DNA of 64,000 nucleotides from Micromonospora thermarum (GCF_012034245.1 NZ_JAATEO010000004.1:62001-126000); one strand, 5' to 3'; shown: positions 1-9,554, numbered from the stretch's first letter. Notes: generated from the sequence alone by a model not told the origin. Translations and numbers: made by a program.

Positions 1-768
1 CGGATGCTCGCCGTCGCCGCCGCTGCGGTAACAGGAGACGTACCGCTTGTAGTTGGCCGCCTGGGCCTGCCTGAGCATGTGCAGGGTGCGCGGGGTGATG
101 CAGCCCGAGGTGGTCGGGTCGTCCACCGAGCAGGACTCCGACGGCCAGGAGCCGTCCGAGTTGCGCGGGGCCGGTCTGGCGCTGGTCGACGATCCGCTGA
201 AGCCGGAGCTGCTTCCGGAGCTGACCGCGGCGAGCGCCGCCTCGGCCGCCTGCTTGTTCTTCCTCAGCACGGCGACCTGCTTCGTCTGCTCGCGGACCTC
301 GGCGTCAATGGCGATCTTGGCATCCCGCGCCGCCTGCCGGGCCTCGGTCAGCTCCCGCACCTTCCGGCCGTCGCGCTGGGCCATCGTGTCCAGGCTCGCC
401 ACCCGCTCCAGGAAGGCCTCCGGCGACTTGCTCTCCAGCAGCATCGCGGCGGAGGTGAGCCGGCCCAGCCGGTACGACTGCGCCGCCACCTCCCCCACCT
501 GGGCGGTGAGGTCCACCAGGCGCACCTCGAGGGCCTTCACCTCCGCGGTCAGGGCCTTCTGCCGCCGCTTCGAGTTCTCCAGCTTGGTCGTCGCCTCGAG
601 GTGCGCCTTGGCGGTGGCCGCCAGGGCGTCCCGCAGCTTCTTCGTCCCGCCCTCGTTGGGCTCCGCGTGCGCGGGCACCGCACCGAGGCCGAGGAACAGC
701 GCCACGGCGGCGAGGAGAGCGATCAGCGGGCCGCGACGCCCGCGGGGCAGGGTCGTACGCACGTTCAT
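1..768 (-). CDS. Secreted coiled-coil protein with ARB-07466-like C-terminal domain (3' end outside window)
   Basis: The ATG at 766-768 opens a frame that stays open to the window edge, giving 256 residues without a stop. The N-terminus has a basic start, a hydrophobic stretch (about residues 14-31) and an AHA-type cleavage site, so it should be secreted. Residues about 40-190 are rich in Lys, Glu, Ala and Gln and look like a long alpha-helical coiled coil; a Ser/Gly linker follows. The last visible residues include a Cys-rich segment and GEHP, which resembles the start of the Cys/His-containing C-terminal domain of actinobacterial cell-wall-associated coiled-coil proteins. The catalytic or binding part is not visible, so a role at the envelope is inferred. 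Confidence 0.75.
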   Translation of the reverse strand, partial: MNVRTTLPRGRRGPLIALLAAVALFLGLGAVPAHAEPNEGGTKKLRDALAATAKAHLEATTKLENSKRRQKALTAEVKALEVRLVDLTAQVGEVAAQSYRLGRLTSAAMLLESKSPEAFLERVASLDTMAQRDGRKVRELTEARQAARDAKIAIDAEVREQTKQVAVLRKNKQAAEAALAAVSSGSSSGFSGSSTSARPAPRNSDGSWPSESCSVDDPTTSGCITPRTLHMLRQAQAANYKRYVSCYRSGGDGEHP

Positions 769-941
769 CCTTCCGTCGGCCGCCGGCCCCCGGTCGGTGC
801 TCTTGCGCGGCGGCGGCCCCACCGGGCGCCGGGTGGCGGCCTGCTGGCGGAGACCGCCGGACACGATACCGGACCGGCGACCGCTGACCAGGCCCGCGAC
901 CCGGCGAACCATCGAACATCGACGCTCCGTCGCGGCGCCGG

Positions 942-1754
942 TCACGCTCCGCCGAGCAGCGCCTCCCGCACCTCGGACCACACCCGCTCGTTCGCCGCGA
1001 CGAGCAGCCCGTGCCCCTCGTCGGCCGGGTGGTACTCGGTGCCGTCGAACCGCCGGGCGACGCCGCCGGCCGCCCGTACCAGGAGGGTGCCGGGCGCGTG
1101 GTCCCACGGCAGGGTGCGCCAGAAGAGCACGAACTGCTGGTCGCCGGTGAGCACGTCCAGGTACTCCCGACCGGCGCAGTGCTGGCCGGGGAGCAGCTCG
1201 CCCAGCCGCGCACCGCCGGCCTCCACCCGGGCCCGGGCCCGGGACGGCAGGAAGCGGGACATCGCGGCGCCGCGCAGGTCGCCGGGCGTGGACGGCACGT
1301 CGGCCGTCCGCACCGGCCGCCCGTCGAGGTACGTCCCCACGCCGACCCGAGCCACGGCCAGGGTGTCCGCCAGCGGGTCGAGCACCCACGCGGCGGCCGG
1401 TTCCCCGTCGGTCAGCAGCGCCACCATCAGCGCGAAGGGTCGACGGCCGGCCGCGAAGTTCGCGGTGCCGTCGACCGGGTCCACCAGCCACACGTCACCC
1501 GATCCGCGCAGGTGCCGCAGCAGGCCCGGATCGTCGGCGACCGCCTCCTCGCCGACCACCACCGACCCCGGCCGCAGGCGGCACAGGCCCGCCGAGATCA
1601 GCTCCTCGGCCGCCCGGTCGGCGACCGTGACCAGGTCGCCCGGGGCCTTCTCCGCGACGTCGTCGTCGTCGAGCTTGCGGAACAGCGGCAGCACGGCCTG
1701 GTCGGCCGCCTCGCGCAGCAGCCCACCGACGTCGTCGAGCAGGGTGTCAGCCAC
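942..1754 (-). CDS. Inositol monophosphatase family protein
   Basis: This 270-residue protein has the ordered metal-site motifs of the Mg-dependent IMPase/FBPase superfamily: [13 protein letters not shown] (39-51), GEEA (69-72), DPVDGTANF (92-100) and a C-terminal WDHAPGTLL (217-225) followed by an AAGG turn. It should hydrolyse a small phosphomonoester such as inositol-1-phosphate, histidinol phosphate or PAP; the substrate cannot be read from sequence. The length is normal. The start overlaps the end of the upstream receiver gene by 8 bases, so it is probably the last gene of the signalling operon that begins near 5.2 kb. A functional link with the phospho-signalling proteins is possible but unproven. 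Confidence 0.85.
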   Translation of the reverse strand: MADTLLDDVGGLLREAADQAVLPLFRKLDDDDVAEKAPGDLVTVADRAAEELISAGLCRLRPGSVVVGEEAVADDPGLLRHLRGSGDVWLVDPVDGTANFAAGRRPFALMVALLTDGEPAAAWVLDPLADTLAVARVGVGTYLDGRPVRTADVPSTPGDLRGAAMSRFLPSRARARVEAGGARLGELLPGQHCAGREYLDVLTGDQQFVLFWRTLPWDHAPGTLLVRAAGGVARRFDGTEYHPADEGHGLLVAANERVWSEVREALLGGA

Positions 1755-2199
1755 GCGGCGGGAGCTTGACCACGCTGACGAAGAACTCGTCGATCTGACG
1801 CACCACCGAGATGAACCGCTCGAAGTCCACCGGCTTGGTCACGTACGCGTTCGCGTGGAGCTGGTAGCTGCGCAGGATGTCCTCGTCGGCCTGGGAGGTG
1901 GTGAGCACCACGACCGGGATCCGGCAGAGCTGCTCGTCCTTCTTGATCTCCTCGAGCACCTCCCGCCCGTCCCGGCGGGGCAGGTTCAGGTCGAGCAGGA
2001 TCAGGTCCGGCTGGATCGCGTCCGCGTACGGCCCCTCGCGCCGCAGGTACGCCAGGGCCTCGGCGCCGTCGGACACCACGGTCAGGCGGTTGCGGAGCTT
2101 GTGCTCCTCGAACGCCTCCTGGGTCATCAGCACGTCGCCCGGATCGTCCTCGACCAGCAGCACCTCGATCGGGCTGTTGCCGTCCGCCGGCACGGTCAT
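1747..2199 (-). CDS. Single-domain response regulator (Rcp1/CheY-like)
   Basis: The 150-residue protein is one receiver domain with no output domain. It shows the acidic pair VEDDPGD (Asp18-Asp19), the phosphoacceptor Asp70 in LILLDLNLP, the switch Thr in VVVLTTS (about 100-101) and Lys122 in VTKP. The extra loop between beta-3 and alpha-3 (PRRDGRE) is typical of Rcp1-like receivers that partner phytochrome-type kinases. Its ATG overlaps the stop of the CHASE3 kinase gene as ATGA, so translation should be coupled and the kinase is the obvious partner. As a single-domain receiver it probably relays phosphate or binds another protein, for example the SpoIIE-type phosphatase encoded first in the operon. 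Confidence 0.9.
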   Translation of the reverse strand: MTVPADGNSPIEVLLVEDDPGDVLMTQEAFEEHKLRNRLTVVSDGAEALAYLRREGPYADAIQPDLILLDLNLPRRDGREVLEEIKKDEQLCRIPVVVLTTSQADEDILRSYQLHANAYVTKPVDFERFISVVRQIDEFFVSVVKLPPRG

Positions 2200-3995
2200 C
2201 CCACCGTCTCCCTCATGTCACCCGTTCTACCGCCATCCGGCTCGCCACCGGGGCCGTCCGCCGTACCGGCACGGTCGCCGTCGCCGTCGCCGTCCGTCGG
2301 CCCGTCCCCGGCCACCGCGTCCTCCGCCGGGCCACCGTCCACGCGACCGCCCGACCCCTCGCCCGCCGGCCCGTCGGCCGTCGTGCCGTCCCCGGCGTCG
2401 CCGGCCGCGACGTTCTCGGCCGCGGCGTCGCCGGCCGCGGCGGCCTCCACGTCCTCGGGCAACGCGGGCAGCGTGAACCGGATCGCCGTCCCCTCGGGGA
2501 GGCTGGTGTCGACCCAGACCCGGCCGCCGTGGTACTCCACGATCTTCTTGACGATGGCCAGCCCGATGCCGGTGCCCGGGTAGGCGTCCTTCGCGTGCAG
2601 CCGCTGGAAGATGACGAAGATCTTGTCGGCGAACTCCGGCTCGATCCCGATGCCGTTGTCCTCGCAGCTGATCTCCCACTCGTCGCCGACCAGCCGGGCG
2701 GACACGTGCACCTTCGGCGGCACGTCCGGGCGACGGAACTTGATCGAGTTGCTGACCAGGTTGGCCAGCAGGTTCGTCAGCAGGGGCTCCTCGCCCCGGA
2801 TCACCGGCAGCTCGCCCCAGGTCAGCTCTCCGTCGGTGTACTGGCGGGCGGCCTCCGTCTGGGCGGCCACGTCACCCATCACCTTGTTGAGGTCGACCTC
2901 GGTGAAGCCGGTGGTGAGCCGGCCGATCCGGGAGAAGGCGAGCAGGTCGTTGATGAGCCGCTGCATCCGCTGCGCCCCGTCCACCGCGAACGCGATGTAC
3001 TGGTCGGCGCGCTCGTCGAGCTGACCCGCGTACCGGCGCTGGAGCAGCTGACAGAAGCTGGCCACCTTGCGCAGCGGCTCCTGGAGGTCGTGCGAGGCGA
3101 CGTACGCGAACTGCTCCAGGTCGCGGTTGGAGCGGGTCAGCTCCTCGGCCTGCTTCTGGAGTTGGCTGTTGACCCACTCGATCCGCTCGCGGGCCTCGCG
3201 AACCTCGTCGAGTTCCCTCGCGATCTTCTGCCGCATCGCGTCCACGTCGCCGGCGAGCCGCACGAACTCGGCCGGGCCGGCGCCGGTGATGCCGTGCCGG
3301 TAGTCCCCGTCCGCGACCTCGCGCACCTGGTCCGCGAGGCCGGAGAGCGGCCGGATCACCATCCGGTCCAGCGACAGCAACAGCACCGTTCCGGCGAGGA
3401 TCACCACCGCGAGGGCGATGATCAGCAGCATGACCAGGAGGTTGCTGGTGCTTCGGACGTCCTGGGCGCTCTTCTGCCGAGCCTGGAAGATCGAGAACTG
3501 GAGTTCCTCCACGGCGGTCCGGACGAGGTCGAACCGCTGGCGAGCGTCCTCGGTCATCAGCGCCTGCCCGGCGGCGGTGCCCTCCTGCCGGGTTGTCGTG
3601 ATGACCGGTACGGCCACCGCCTGGCGCCACTGCTCCGCCCGCTCCTCGACCACCCCGAGCTCCTGCCGGATCTCCGGGTAGTCGACGAGGATCCGCCGCA
3701 TCGAGGCCACCCGCTCGCGCTCGAGCTTCACGCCGTCCTCGTACGGAGCCAGGTCTGCCGGATCACCGCTGACGGCGTAGCCACGGACGGCGGTCTCCTG
3801 GTCCAGCAGCGCGTTGAGCACCTCCTGGGCCTGCACCCGCAGCGGACCGGTCTTGTTGAGGATCGCGTCGATGTGGGTCCGGTTGCGGGCCGCCACGGCC
3901 ACCGCCCCGCCGGCCAGCGCGACCAGGAGCAGCGCGACCACGGTGAGCAGCGTGACGACCCGCTGGCGCAGCGTCCAACCCCCGGCCACGCGCAT
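2196..3995 (-). CDS. CHASE3-HAMP sensor histidine kinase
   Basis: The start is the ATG at 3995, overlapping the upstream stop as TGATG; this gives 599 residues. Visible parts are: a first membrane helix (about 12-36), an extracytoplasmic CHASE3-type helical domain (about 38-180), a second membrane helix (about 186-208), HAMP (about 210-265), a coiled coil, a HisKA segment with the phospho-His302 in [10 protein letters not shown], and a HATPase_c domain with the N box around Asn416, G1 box DNGIG (446-450) and G2 GTGIGL (474-479). The LQEPLR kinase motif belongs to the phytochrome-like class that pairs with Rcp1-type receivers, matching the next gene. Residues 515-590 form an Ala/Gly/Asp/Glu-rich low-complexity tail, unusual for the family. 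Confidence 0.92.
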   Translation of the reverse strand: MRVAGGWTLRQRVVTLLTVVALLLVALAGGAVAVAARNRTHIDAILNKTGPLRVQAQEVLNALLDQETAVRGYAVSGDPADLAPYEDGVKLERERVASMRRILVDYPEIRQELGVVEERAEQWRQAVAVPVITTTRQEGTAAGQALMTEDARQRFDLVRTAVEELQFSIFQARQKSAQDVRSTSNLLVMLLIIALAVVILAGTVLLLSLDRMVIRPLSGLADQVREVADGDYRHGITGAGPAEFVRLAGDVDAMRQKIARELDEVREARERIEWVNSQLQKQAEELTRSNRDLEQFAYVASHDLQEPLRKVASFCQLLQRRYAGQLDERADQYIAFAVDGAQRMQRLINDLLAFSRIGRLTTGFTEVDLNKVMGDVAAQTEAARQYTDGELTWGELPVIRGEEPLLTNLLANLVSNSIKFRRPDVPPKVHVSARLVGDEWEISCEDNGIGIEPEFADKIFVIFQRLHAKDAYPGTGIGLAIVKKIVEYHGGRVWVDTSLPEGTAIRFTLPALPEDVEAAAAGDAAAENVAAGDAGDGTTADGPAGEGSGGRVDGGPAEDAVAGDGPTDGDGDGDRAGTADGPGGEPDGGRTGDMRETVG

Positions 3996-5245
3996 CACCG
4001 GCCACCACCGCTGGTGACCAGCAGCATGGCGACGTCGTCGGCCAGCGGGCCGCCGTTGAGCTGCTCGGCCCGCCCGACCAGCCAGGCCGGCAGCTCGGAC
4101 AGGGGCACTCCGGCGGTGGCCGGGTCGGCGAGCAGGCCCGCCAGGCCGTCCACGTCCAGGCGCTCGTCGCCCTCGCCAACGCGCCCCTCGATCAGACCGT
4201 CGGTGTACATCAACAGGGACCAGTCCTCGGTGTCGAACTCCAGGTCGTACGCGACCGGCCGACGGGGCCGTACGCCGAGCAGCAGCCCGCCGGGCGCCGG
4301 GACGGGCGCGACCCGCCCCCCGCGGAGCAGCAGCGGCGGCGGGTGCCCGGCCAGCCGCACGGTGGCCCGGTTGGCGCCCAGGTGGAGTCGGGTGGTGGCG
4401 ACGGTCGCGAAGATCTCCTGGAGCCGGCGTTCGCTCATCAGCACCTGCTCCAGCGCCGGCAGCACCTCGTCGTCCGGCACGCCGGCCAGGATCAGCGCCC
4501 GCCAGGCGACCCGCAGTTCGACGCCGAGCGCCGCCTCGTCCACCCCGTGCCCGCAGACGTCGCCGACGATCAGGTCGAGCCGGTCGGGGCGGGTCTGCAC
4601 CACGTCGAAGAAGTCGCCGCCGATCAGGGCGGCGTGCCGGCCCGGCCGGTAGAAGGTGTGCACCGCGACCTGCTCGGTCGACATCAGCGGCTGCGGCAGC
4701 AGGCCCCGTTCCAGGCGGGCGGACTCGGCCTGGCGCAGCTCCACCTCGCGCAGCCGGCGGGCGTTCTCGTCGGCCCGCTTGCGCTCCACCGCGTACCGCA
4801 GCGCGCGGGTCAGCAGCACACCGTCGACCTGGCCCTTGACCAGGTAGTCCTGCGCACCCTCGGCGACCGCGACGATGCCGAGGTGCTCGTCGGACCGGCC
4901 GGTGAGCACACACACCGCCGCGCCGCTGGCCATCTCCAGCACCTGGCGCAGCCCGTCGATGCCCTGCGCGTCCGGCAGGCCGAGGTCGAGCAGGACGCAG
5001 TCCACGCCCATCACGCGCTTGCGCGCCTCGCGCAGACTGGTCGCCACCAGCAGGTCGATACCCGACTTGGTCTCGGCGAGCAGCTCGCCGACCAGGAAGG
5101 CGTCGCCCTCGTCGTCCTCGACCAGCAGCACGCGCAGCCGCTCGCCCGGTGGCACGCTGGCGTGGTGCCCGAGACCGCCGAGCGGGTCGGCCCGGCCCAC
5201 GACGGAAGGACCGGCCAGGCCGGTCCCCCGGTGCGGCCGGGTCAC
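3995..5245 (-). CDS. Response regulator fused to SpoIIE/PP2C-type phosphatase
   Basis: An N-terminal receiver (VLLVEDDEGD, phosphoacceptor Asp87 in LLDLGLP if counted from the GTG at 5245) is followed by a coiled-coil linker and a PPM/SpoIIE phosphatase domain with the metal ligands in GGDFFD and GDVCGHG, and a late GPLADDVAMLL motif. Such proteins dephosphorylate anti-sigma-factor antagonists in partner-switching stress pathways; no anti-sigma or antagonist gene lies nearby. It is first in a four-gene overlapping operon with the CHASE3 kinase and the single receiver, so the kinase may control the phosphatase. The start is uncertain: no ATG precedes the receiver; I took the GTG at 5245, but a strong AAGGAG at 5283-5288 sits 6 bases before an in-frame ATC at 5275. 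Confidence 0.85.
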   Translation of the reverse strand: MTRPHRGTGLAGPSVVGRADPLGGLGHHASVPPGERLRVLLVEDDEGDAFLVGELLAETKSGIDLLVATSLREARKRVMGVDCVLLDLGLPDAQGIDGLRQVLEMASGAAVCVLTGRSDEHLGIVAVAEGAQDYLVKGQVDGVLLTRALRYAVERKRADENARRLREVELRQAESARLERGLLPQPLMSTEQVAVHTFYRPGRHAALIGGDFFDVVQTRPDRLDLIVGDVCGHGVDEAALGVELRVAWRALILAGVPDDEVLPALEQVLMSERRLQEIFATVATTRLHLGANRATVRLAGHPPPLLLRGGRVAPVPAPGGLLLGVRPRRPVAYDLEFDTEDWSLLMYTDGLIEGRVGEGDERLDVDGLAGLLADPATAGVPLSELPAWLVGRAEQLNGGPLADDVAMLLVTSGGGR

Positions 5246-5282
5246 CGCCGCGAGACGCGGAAGATCGCTGGTGATGTCGGGC

Positions 5283-5313
5283 TCCTTCCAAGTGCCCTGC
5301 TGATCCTGTATTA
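5283..5313 (-). promoter_or_regulatory. Possible -10 box and ribosome binding site of the signalling operon
   Basis: Read on the minus strand, TAATAC (5313-5308) is a good -10 hexamer and AAGGAG (5288-5283) a perfect Shine-Dalgarno sequence. No convincing -35 lies 16-18 bases upstream (GTCGTG is the nearest). The ribosome binding site is not followed by ATG, GTG or TTG at normal spacing. Confidence 0.35.
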
Positions 5314-5494
5314 GACAACGGTCCCACACAACACGACGGCCTCGGCCCGACGCCCGATGCTCCCGATCACGGGACGCCCCAGGTGCAGAGGGGACGAATC
5401 CGGCAAGTGGCGACCTCGGTCGGGCCACACCGGGAGTCCCGCCGACGCCCGGAGGGGTGCAGGATGGTGCCACCCCCACCCCCGAGGAGTCCCC

Positions 5495-7921
5495 GTGGGC
5501 GTACCTCCCATCCCGACCACGAAGCACCGGTCCATCGCCGCGGCGGCGCTCGTCCTCGCCTCCGACCGCACGCTGGCCCGACCCCGCCGGCGGCTCGCGG
5601 CCGCGGTGGCCGCGCTGGTCGCGCTCGTCGCCGTCGGCGCCGTGACCCTGGTCGACCTGCGCACCCCCGCGCCGCGTCCGGCCGACGCACCGCCCGGCGA
5701 GTTCAGCGCGGCGAGGGCGTACGACCAGGTGCGGGTCATCGCGGCCCGCACCCACGTGGCCGGCAGTCCCGCCAACGACCAGGTCCGCGAGCATCTGGTC
5801 GGGGTGCTGCGCGGCCTCGGCCTGGAGACCGGCGTGCAGGACACGGTCGCCCCGGAGGCCGGCCAGCTCAGCGGCGCGGCCGGGGGCGCGACCCTGGCCC
5901 GGGTACGCAACGTGGTGGCCCGCCTCCCCGGCACCGACCCGACCGGGAAGGTCTTCCTCGTCGCGCACTACGACTCCGTCCAGGTCGGACCGGGTGGCAA
6001 CGACGACGCCGCCGGCACCTCGGCCATCCTGGAGGTGGCCCGGGCGCTCACCGCCGCTCCGCGGCCCCGCAACGACGTCGTCTTCGTGCTCACCGACGCC
6101 GAGGAGGCGTGCCTGTGCGGCGCGTCCGCGTTCGCGTCGACCCACCCGCTCGCCGCGGACGGCGGCGTCGTGCTGAACCTGGAGGCGCGGGGCTCGACCG
6201 GGCCGGTGATCATGTTCGAGACGTCCGAACGGAACGCCGCCCTGGTCGACGCCTTCGGCCGGGCCGCCCCGCACCCCGTGGGCACCTCGTTCGCGGTCGA
6301 GATCTACCGCGCGCTGCCGAACGACACCGACTTCACCGCCTTCCTCGACGAGGCCGGCTTCGTGGGCCTCAACTCGGCGTACATCGACGGCGGGGCGATC
6401 TACCACACCCCGCTGGACACGCCGGCCGCGATGGACCGGGCGAGCCTCCAGCACCACGGCGACAACGCGCTCGCCCTGGCCCGCGAGTTCGGCCGGGTCG
6501 ACCTGGCGACGCTCGACGCCGGGCACGACGCCACGTACTTCCCCGTCCCCGGCGGGCTGGTCCGCTACCCGGGCTGGCTGGCGCTGCCGCTCGCGCTGCT
6601 CGCGCTCGCCGGCGTGGTCGCGCTCGGCTGGCTCGCGCGGCGCCGGGGGCGGGTGACCGCCGGCCGGCTGGCCGCCGGCTTCGGCCTGGCGCTCGTGCCG
6701 CTGGTGGTCGCCCCGGTCGGCGCGACGCTGCTCTGGGCGGGGATCACCGCGGCACGCCCCGGCTACGCCGAACTGCTCGACCCGTACCGACCCACGTGGT
6801 ACCGGCTCGCCGTGCTGGCGCTCGCCGCGGCGGTCCTGTTCGCCTGGTACGCGCTGACCCGCCGCCGGGTCGGCCCGGCCGCGCTGGCGATCGGCGCGCT
6901 CGGGTGGCTGGCCCTGCTCGGTGTGCTGTTCGCCGCCCTGGTGCCCGGCGGGGCGTACCTGGTGACCCTGCCGGCCCTGGCCGGCGCCCTCGCCGGGCTG
7001 GTCGCGCTCGCCACGCGGATCGACGGGCCGTGGCCCGTGGTCGCGGTGACGCTGGCCGGCGCGGTGGCCGTGGTGGTGCTGCTGCCCACCGTCGTGCTGC
7101 TCTTCCCCGCGCTCGGCATGGCGATGGGTGGCGTCGCCGCGCTCGTGGCGGTGCTGCTCGGCCTCGCCGCCCTGCCCGTGGTCGACCTGCTGCACCCGCA
7201 GGCCGGCGGGCAACGCGGGATGGTCGCCCTCCGGGCCCGCCGGCTCGGCGCGCTGCCGGCCGCCGCCGCGACCCTCGCGGCCGCGGTGTTCGCCGGGGTC
7301 GGGCTCACCGTCGACCGGTTCGACGCCGCGCACCCCGCGCCGACCCACCTGATGTACGCGCTCGACGCCGGCACCGGCCAGGCCCGCTGGCTCAGCCACG
7401 AGGCCGAGCCGCAAGCGTGGACCGACGGGTACGTGGACGGCGACCCGGTCTCCGTCGCCGACGAGTTCCCGGTCTTCGGTGACGAGAAGCTGCTGGCCGG
7501 TCCGGCGCGGGCGGCGGGCCTTCCCGCCCCGAGGCTGGACGTGCTCGCCGACACCACCGCCGGTGCGGAACGCATGCTGCGGCTACGGCTCACCCCGCAG
7601 CGGCCGGTCCGCCTGGCCGCCCTGCACGTCGACTCCGGCACGGCGACGGTGCTGCGCGCCGAGGTGGCCGGCCGGTCGGTGCCGGTCGAGCCGCGCGAGG
7701 GCCGCTGGGGCTTCGGGGTGGTCTTCCACGCCCCGCCGGCTGAGGGCATCGAGGTGACGCTGACGGTGACGCCGAAGGCGGGCCAGGTGGCGTTCCGGGC
7801 GATGGACGCCAGCGACGGCCTGGACTCCGTACCCGGCTTCCGGCCCCGCCCGCCGGACGTCGGGATCGTCGGTTCGCACAGCTCGGAGATGCTCGCGGTG
7901 GCCCGCACCTACCCGCTCTGA
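5495..7921 (+). CDS. Membrane-anchored M28 family zinc aminopeptidase
   Basis: The GTG at 5495 is chosen because GAGGAG lies 6 bases upstream (5483-5488); it gives 808 residues. A membrane helix (about 34-54) leads to an M28 peptidase domain with zinc ligands in VAHYDS (His158, Asp160), the bridging Asp in GNDDAAGTS (about 170) and the catalytic and ligand Glu pair in TDAEEACLCG (203-204). This is the order of Fxna/Vps70-like membrane aminopeptidases. The rest (about 355-640) holds roughly seven to nine hydrophobic helices, and a beta-rich, probably extracellular domain closes the protein. The catalytic domain should face outside. It is divergent from the signalling operon and followed by a palindromic element, so it is probably monocistronic. 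Confidence 0.85.
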   Translation: MGVPPIPTTKHRSIAAAALVLASDRTLARPRRRLAAAVAALVALVAVGAVTLVDLRTPAPRPADAPPGEFSAARAYDQVRVIAARTHVAGSPANDQVREHLVGVLRGLGLETGVQDTVAPEAGQLSGAAGGATLARVRNVVARLPGTDPTGKVFLVAHYDSVQVGPGGNDDAAGTSAILEVARALTAAPRPRNDVVFVLTDAEEACLCGASAFASTHPLAADGGVVLNLEARGSTGPVIMFETSERNAALVDAFGRAAPHPVGTSFAVEIYRALPNDTDFTAFLDEAGFVGLNSAYIDGGAIYHTPLDTPAAMDRASLQHHGDNALALAREFGRVDLATLDAGHDATYFPVPGGLVRYPGWLALPLALLALAGVVALGWLARRRGRVTAGRLAAGFGLALVPLVVAPVGATLLWAGITAARPGYAELLDPYRPTWYRLAVLALAAAVLFAWYALTRRRVGPAALAIGALGWLALLGVLFAALVPGGAYLVTLPALAGALAGLVALATRIDGPWPVVAVTLAGAVAVVVLLPTVVLLFPALGMAMGGVAALVAVLLGLAALPVVDLLHPQAGGQRGMVALRARRLGALPAAAATLAAAVFAGVGLTVDRFDAAHPAPTHLMYALDAGTGQARWLSHEAEPQAWTDGYVDGDPVSVADEFPVFGDEKLLAGPARAAGLPAPRLDVLADTTAGAERMLRLRLTPQRPVRLAALHVDSGTATVLRAEVAGRSVPVEPREGRWGFGVVFHAPPAEGIEVTLTVTPKAGQVAFRAMDASDGLDSVPGFRPRPPDVGIVGSHSSEMLAVARTYPL

Positions 7922-7950
7922 CGCTCCCGCTCCCCGCCCTGACCCCGCTT

Positions 7951-8026
7951 CCGCGATCTTGCACTTCCTGCCCCGGCGAAACGGACCGAAAGGTGCGTCC
8001 CGGCGGCACAAACTGCAAGATCGCGG
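7951..8026. repeat. Intergenic palindromic element, family R1, copy 1
   Basis: Perfect 13-bp arms CCGCGATCTTGCA (7951-7963) and TGCAAGATCGCGG (8014-8026) flank a 50-base interior that holds further short C/G-rich inverted segments. It lies between the convergent M28 and Smr genes and may end transcription in both directions. Twenty bases of its left end recur, inverted, at 10499-10518. Confidence 0.7.
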
Positions 8027-8036
8027 GGGCGGGCGG

Positions 8037-8291
8037 CTACTTCCAGCGGAAGTGCACGAAGAGGCGGCCGAAGTTCTTCGAGTCCTTCTCGACGCGGTGG
8101 TAGAGCGCCTTGACGTCCTTCTGGTCGAGGAACCGCAGCACCCGCTTCTTGAGCTGGCCGGAACCCTTGCCGGGGATGATCTCCACGAGGGTGGCCTTCT
8201 TCGCCACCGCCTCGTCCATGATCCCGCGCAGGGCGCGGTCGATGTCGATGCCCCTGTTGTAGATGTCGTGCAGGTCCAGCTTGAGCTTCAC
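8037..8291 (-). CDS. Small Smr/MutS2-type domain protein
   Basis: Starting at the GTG at 8291 (GGAGG 7 bases upstream), the protein is 84 residues and consists only of an Smr-like domain: LDLHD (5-9) followed by the GKGSG loop (41-45) and a short C-terminal sheet. Smr domains bind or nick branched DNA or RNA; the standalone form in actinobacteria is uncharacterised. The canonical LDLHG is LDLHD here. A longer reading frame extends upstream but has no better start and no homology I recognise. It is convergent with the M28 gene and divergent from the methyltransferase gene. Confidence 0.75.
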   Translation of the reverse strand: MKLKLDLHDIYNRGIDIDRALRGIMDEAVAKKATLVEIIPGKGSGQLKKRVLRFLDQKDVKALYHRVEKDSKNFGRLFVHFRWK

Positions 8292-8400
8292 GGCCGGGCC
8301 TCCAGCGGGTCGGGTTCCATGGCCTGCCCATGGTAGGCCGGGGTGAGCTGGGCGCCGGAAATCGGTGGACGTCCCTCCTGCCGGTGACGATCGTCGGGGG

Positions 8401-9138
8401 ATGCGCCAAGAGGATCTCTGGAACACCGACGCCGCGCGGCGTTACGACACACCGGGCAGCGGGATGTTCGCACCCGAGGTGCTGGAACCGACCGCGGATC
8501 GGCTCGCCGGGCTGGCCGGCGGGGGCCGGGCCCTGGAGTTCGCGATCGGCACCGGCCGGGTGGCGGTCCCGCTCGCCGAGCGGGGCGTACCGGTCACCGG
8601 GATCGAGCTGTCCGGTCCGATGATCGAGCAGCTACGGACGAAGGTGGACGAGGAGACGATCCCGGTGGTCCAGGGCGACATGGCCGTCGCCACCGCACCG
8701 GGGACGTACACGCTCGTGTACCTCGTCTACAACACGATCTCGAACCTGCAGACCCAGGCGGAGCAGGTCGCCTGCTTCCGTAACGCCGCCCGGCACCTGG
8801 CACCCGGCGGCCGGTTCGTGATCGAGTTGTGGGTGCCGGAGCTCCGCAAGCTCCCACCGGGCCAGGCGGCCACGGTCTGGCACTACGAACCGGGCTACAT
8901 CGGCCTGGACACGTACGACGTGCTCCACCAGCGGGCCGTGTCGCACCACGTCCGGTACGAGGAGGACGGCACGGCCCGGGTGTACTTCAGCCCGCACCGC
9001 TACATCTGGCCGGCGGAACTCGACCTGATGGCCCAGCTCGCCGGGTTCGAGCTGGAGAGCCGGCACGCGGACTGGACCGGGGCGGAGTTCACCGCGGACT
9101 CCCGCTCCCACGTGTCCGTCTACCGCCTCCCGGTTTGA
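8401..9138 (+). CDS. Class I SAM-dependent methyltransferase
   Basis: From the ATG at 8401 the protein has 245 residues. A Rossmann-like fold is shown by motif I ALEFAIGTGRVAVPLA (44-59), the acidic residue ending beta-2 (GIEL, Glu69), an acidic motif around QGDMAVA and a post-motif LAPGGRFVIELW. Family members methylate small molecules or proteins; the substrate is not deducible. The C-terminal third (a YxxPHRYIWPAELDLMAQLAGF segment) is shared by many actinobacterial uncharacterised methyltransferases. It stands alone and ends at a strong hairpin terminator. Confidence 0.85.
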   Translation: MRQEDLWNTDAARRYDTPGSGMFAPEVLEPTADRLAGLAGGGRALEFAIGTGRVAVPLAERGVPVTGIELSGPMIEQLRTKVDEETIPVVQGDMAVATAPGTYTLVYLVYNTISNLQTQAEQVACFRNAARHLAPGGRFVIELWVPELRKLPPGQAATVWHYEPGYIGLDTYDVLHQRAVSHHVRYEEDGTARVYFSPHRYIWPAELDLMAQLAGFELESRHADWTGAEFTADSRSHVSVYRLPV

Positions 9139-9151
9139 CACCGGGCAGACG

Positions 9152-9185
9152 ACGACGGGGCAGCCCCGAAGGGCTGCCCCGTCGT
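9152..9185. terminator. Bidirectional hairpin terminator
   Basis: A perfect 15-bp stem (9152-9166 with 9171-9185) closes on a CGAA tetraloop. It separates the convergent methyltransferase and TPR genes and lacks a strong U tract, as is usual at this G+C. Confidence 0.85.
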
Positions 9186-9191
9186 GTTCGG

Positions 9192-9554
9192 TCAGCGGCC
9201 GATCCGGGTCTCCACCCGGCGCAGCGCCGCCTGGTAGTCGTCGTTCCCGTGGTGCATGGCCGCCGCGATGCGCAGGTGCCGCAGCGCGTCGGCCGGCCGG
9301 TTCAGCCGCTCCAGCGTCCGGCCCAGCACGTGGTGGGCGTAGTGGTCGCTGGGATCCCGGTCGACCAGCTCGCGGAGCTGCTCCTCGGCCCGGTTGAGCT
9401 GGGCCGACTGGAAGTAGGCCCGGGCCAGCAGCTGCCGGACGGCGGAGTTGCCGGGCTCGGCCTCGACGATCGGCTCGAGCAGCCGGGCCGCTCCGGTCGG
9501 GTCACCGGCTTCGAAGAACAGAGTCGCCCGCCGGTACTCAGCCAGAAGATCCAT
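9192..9554 (-). CDS. Tetratricopeptide repeat protein
   Basis: This 120-residue, all-helical protein carries about three TPR units, recognisable by the A/G-x-Y/F and small-large-small spacing (for example GDPTGAARLLEP, RAYFQSAQLNRAEEQL and HHVLGRTLERLNRPADAL). I preferred the ATG at 9554 because GAGGGGG lies 8 bases upstream; a GTG three codons earlier is possible. It has no signal peptide, so it should be a cytoplasmic protein-binding module. It follows the ROK kinase gene on the same strand after a 90-base gap; no functional link is evident. Confidence 0.8.
   Translation of the reverse strand: MDLLAEYRRATLFFEAGDPTGAARLLEPIVEAEPGNSAVRQLLARAYFQSAQLNRAEEQLRELVDRDPSDHYAHHVLGRTLERLNRPADALRHLRIAAAMHHGNDDYQAALRRVETRIGR

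Noticed and set aside
2529..4652. 707-codon + strand frame over the kinase and phosphatase genes
   Set aside because: Composition (Leu/Val/Gly/Arg/His) is that of an antisense shadow and no motif is recognisable.
2196..5327. Long open frame extending the CHASE3 kinase upstream to 5327
   Set aside because: The upstream 440 residues are Arg/Ala/Gly-rich, antisense-frame-like sequence overlapping the SpoIIE-type gene; the kinase has its own ATG at 3995 with a TGATG overlap.
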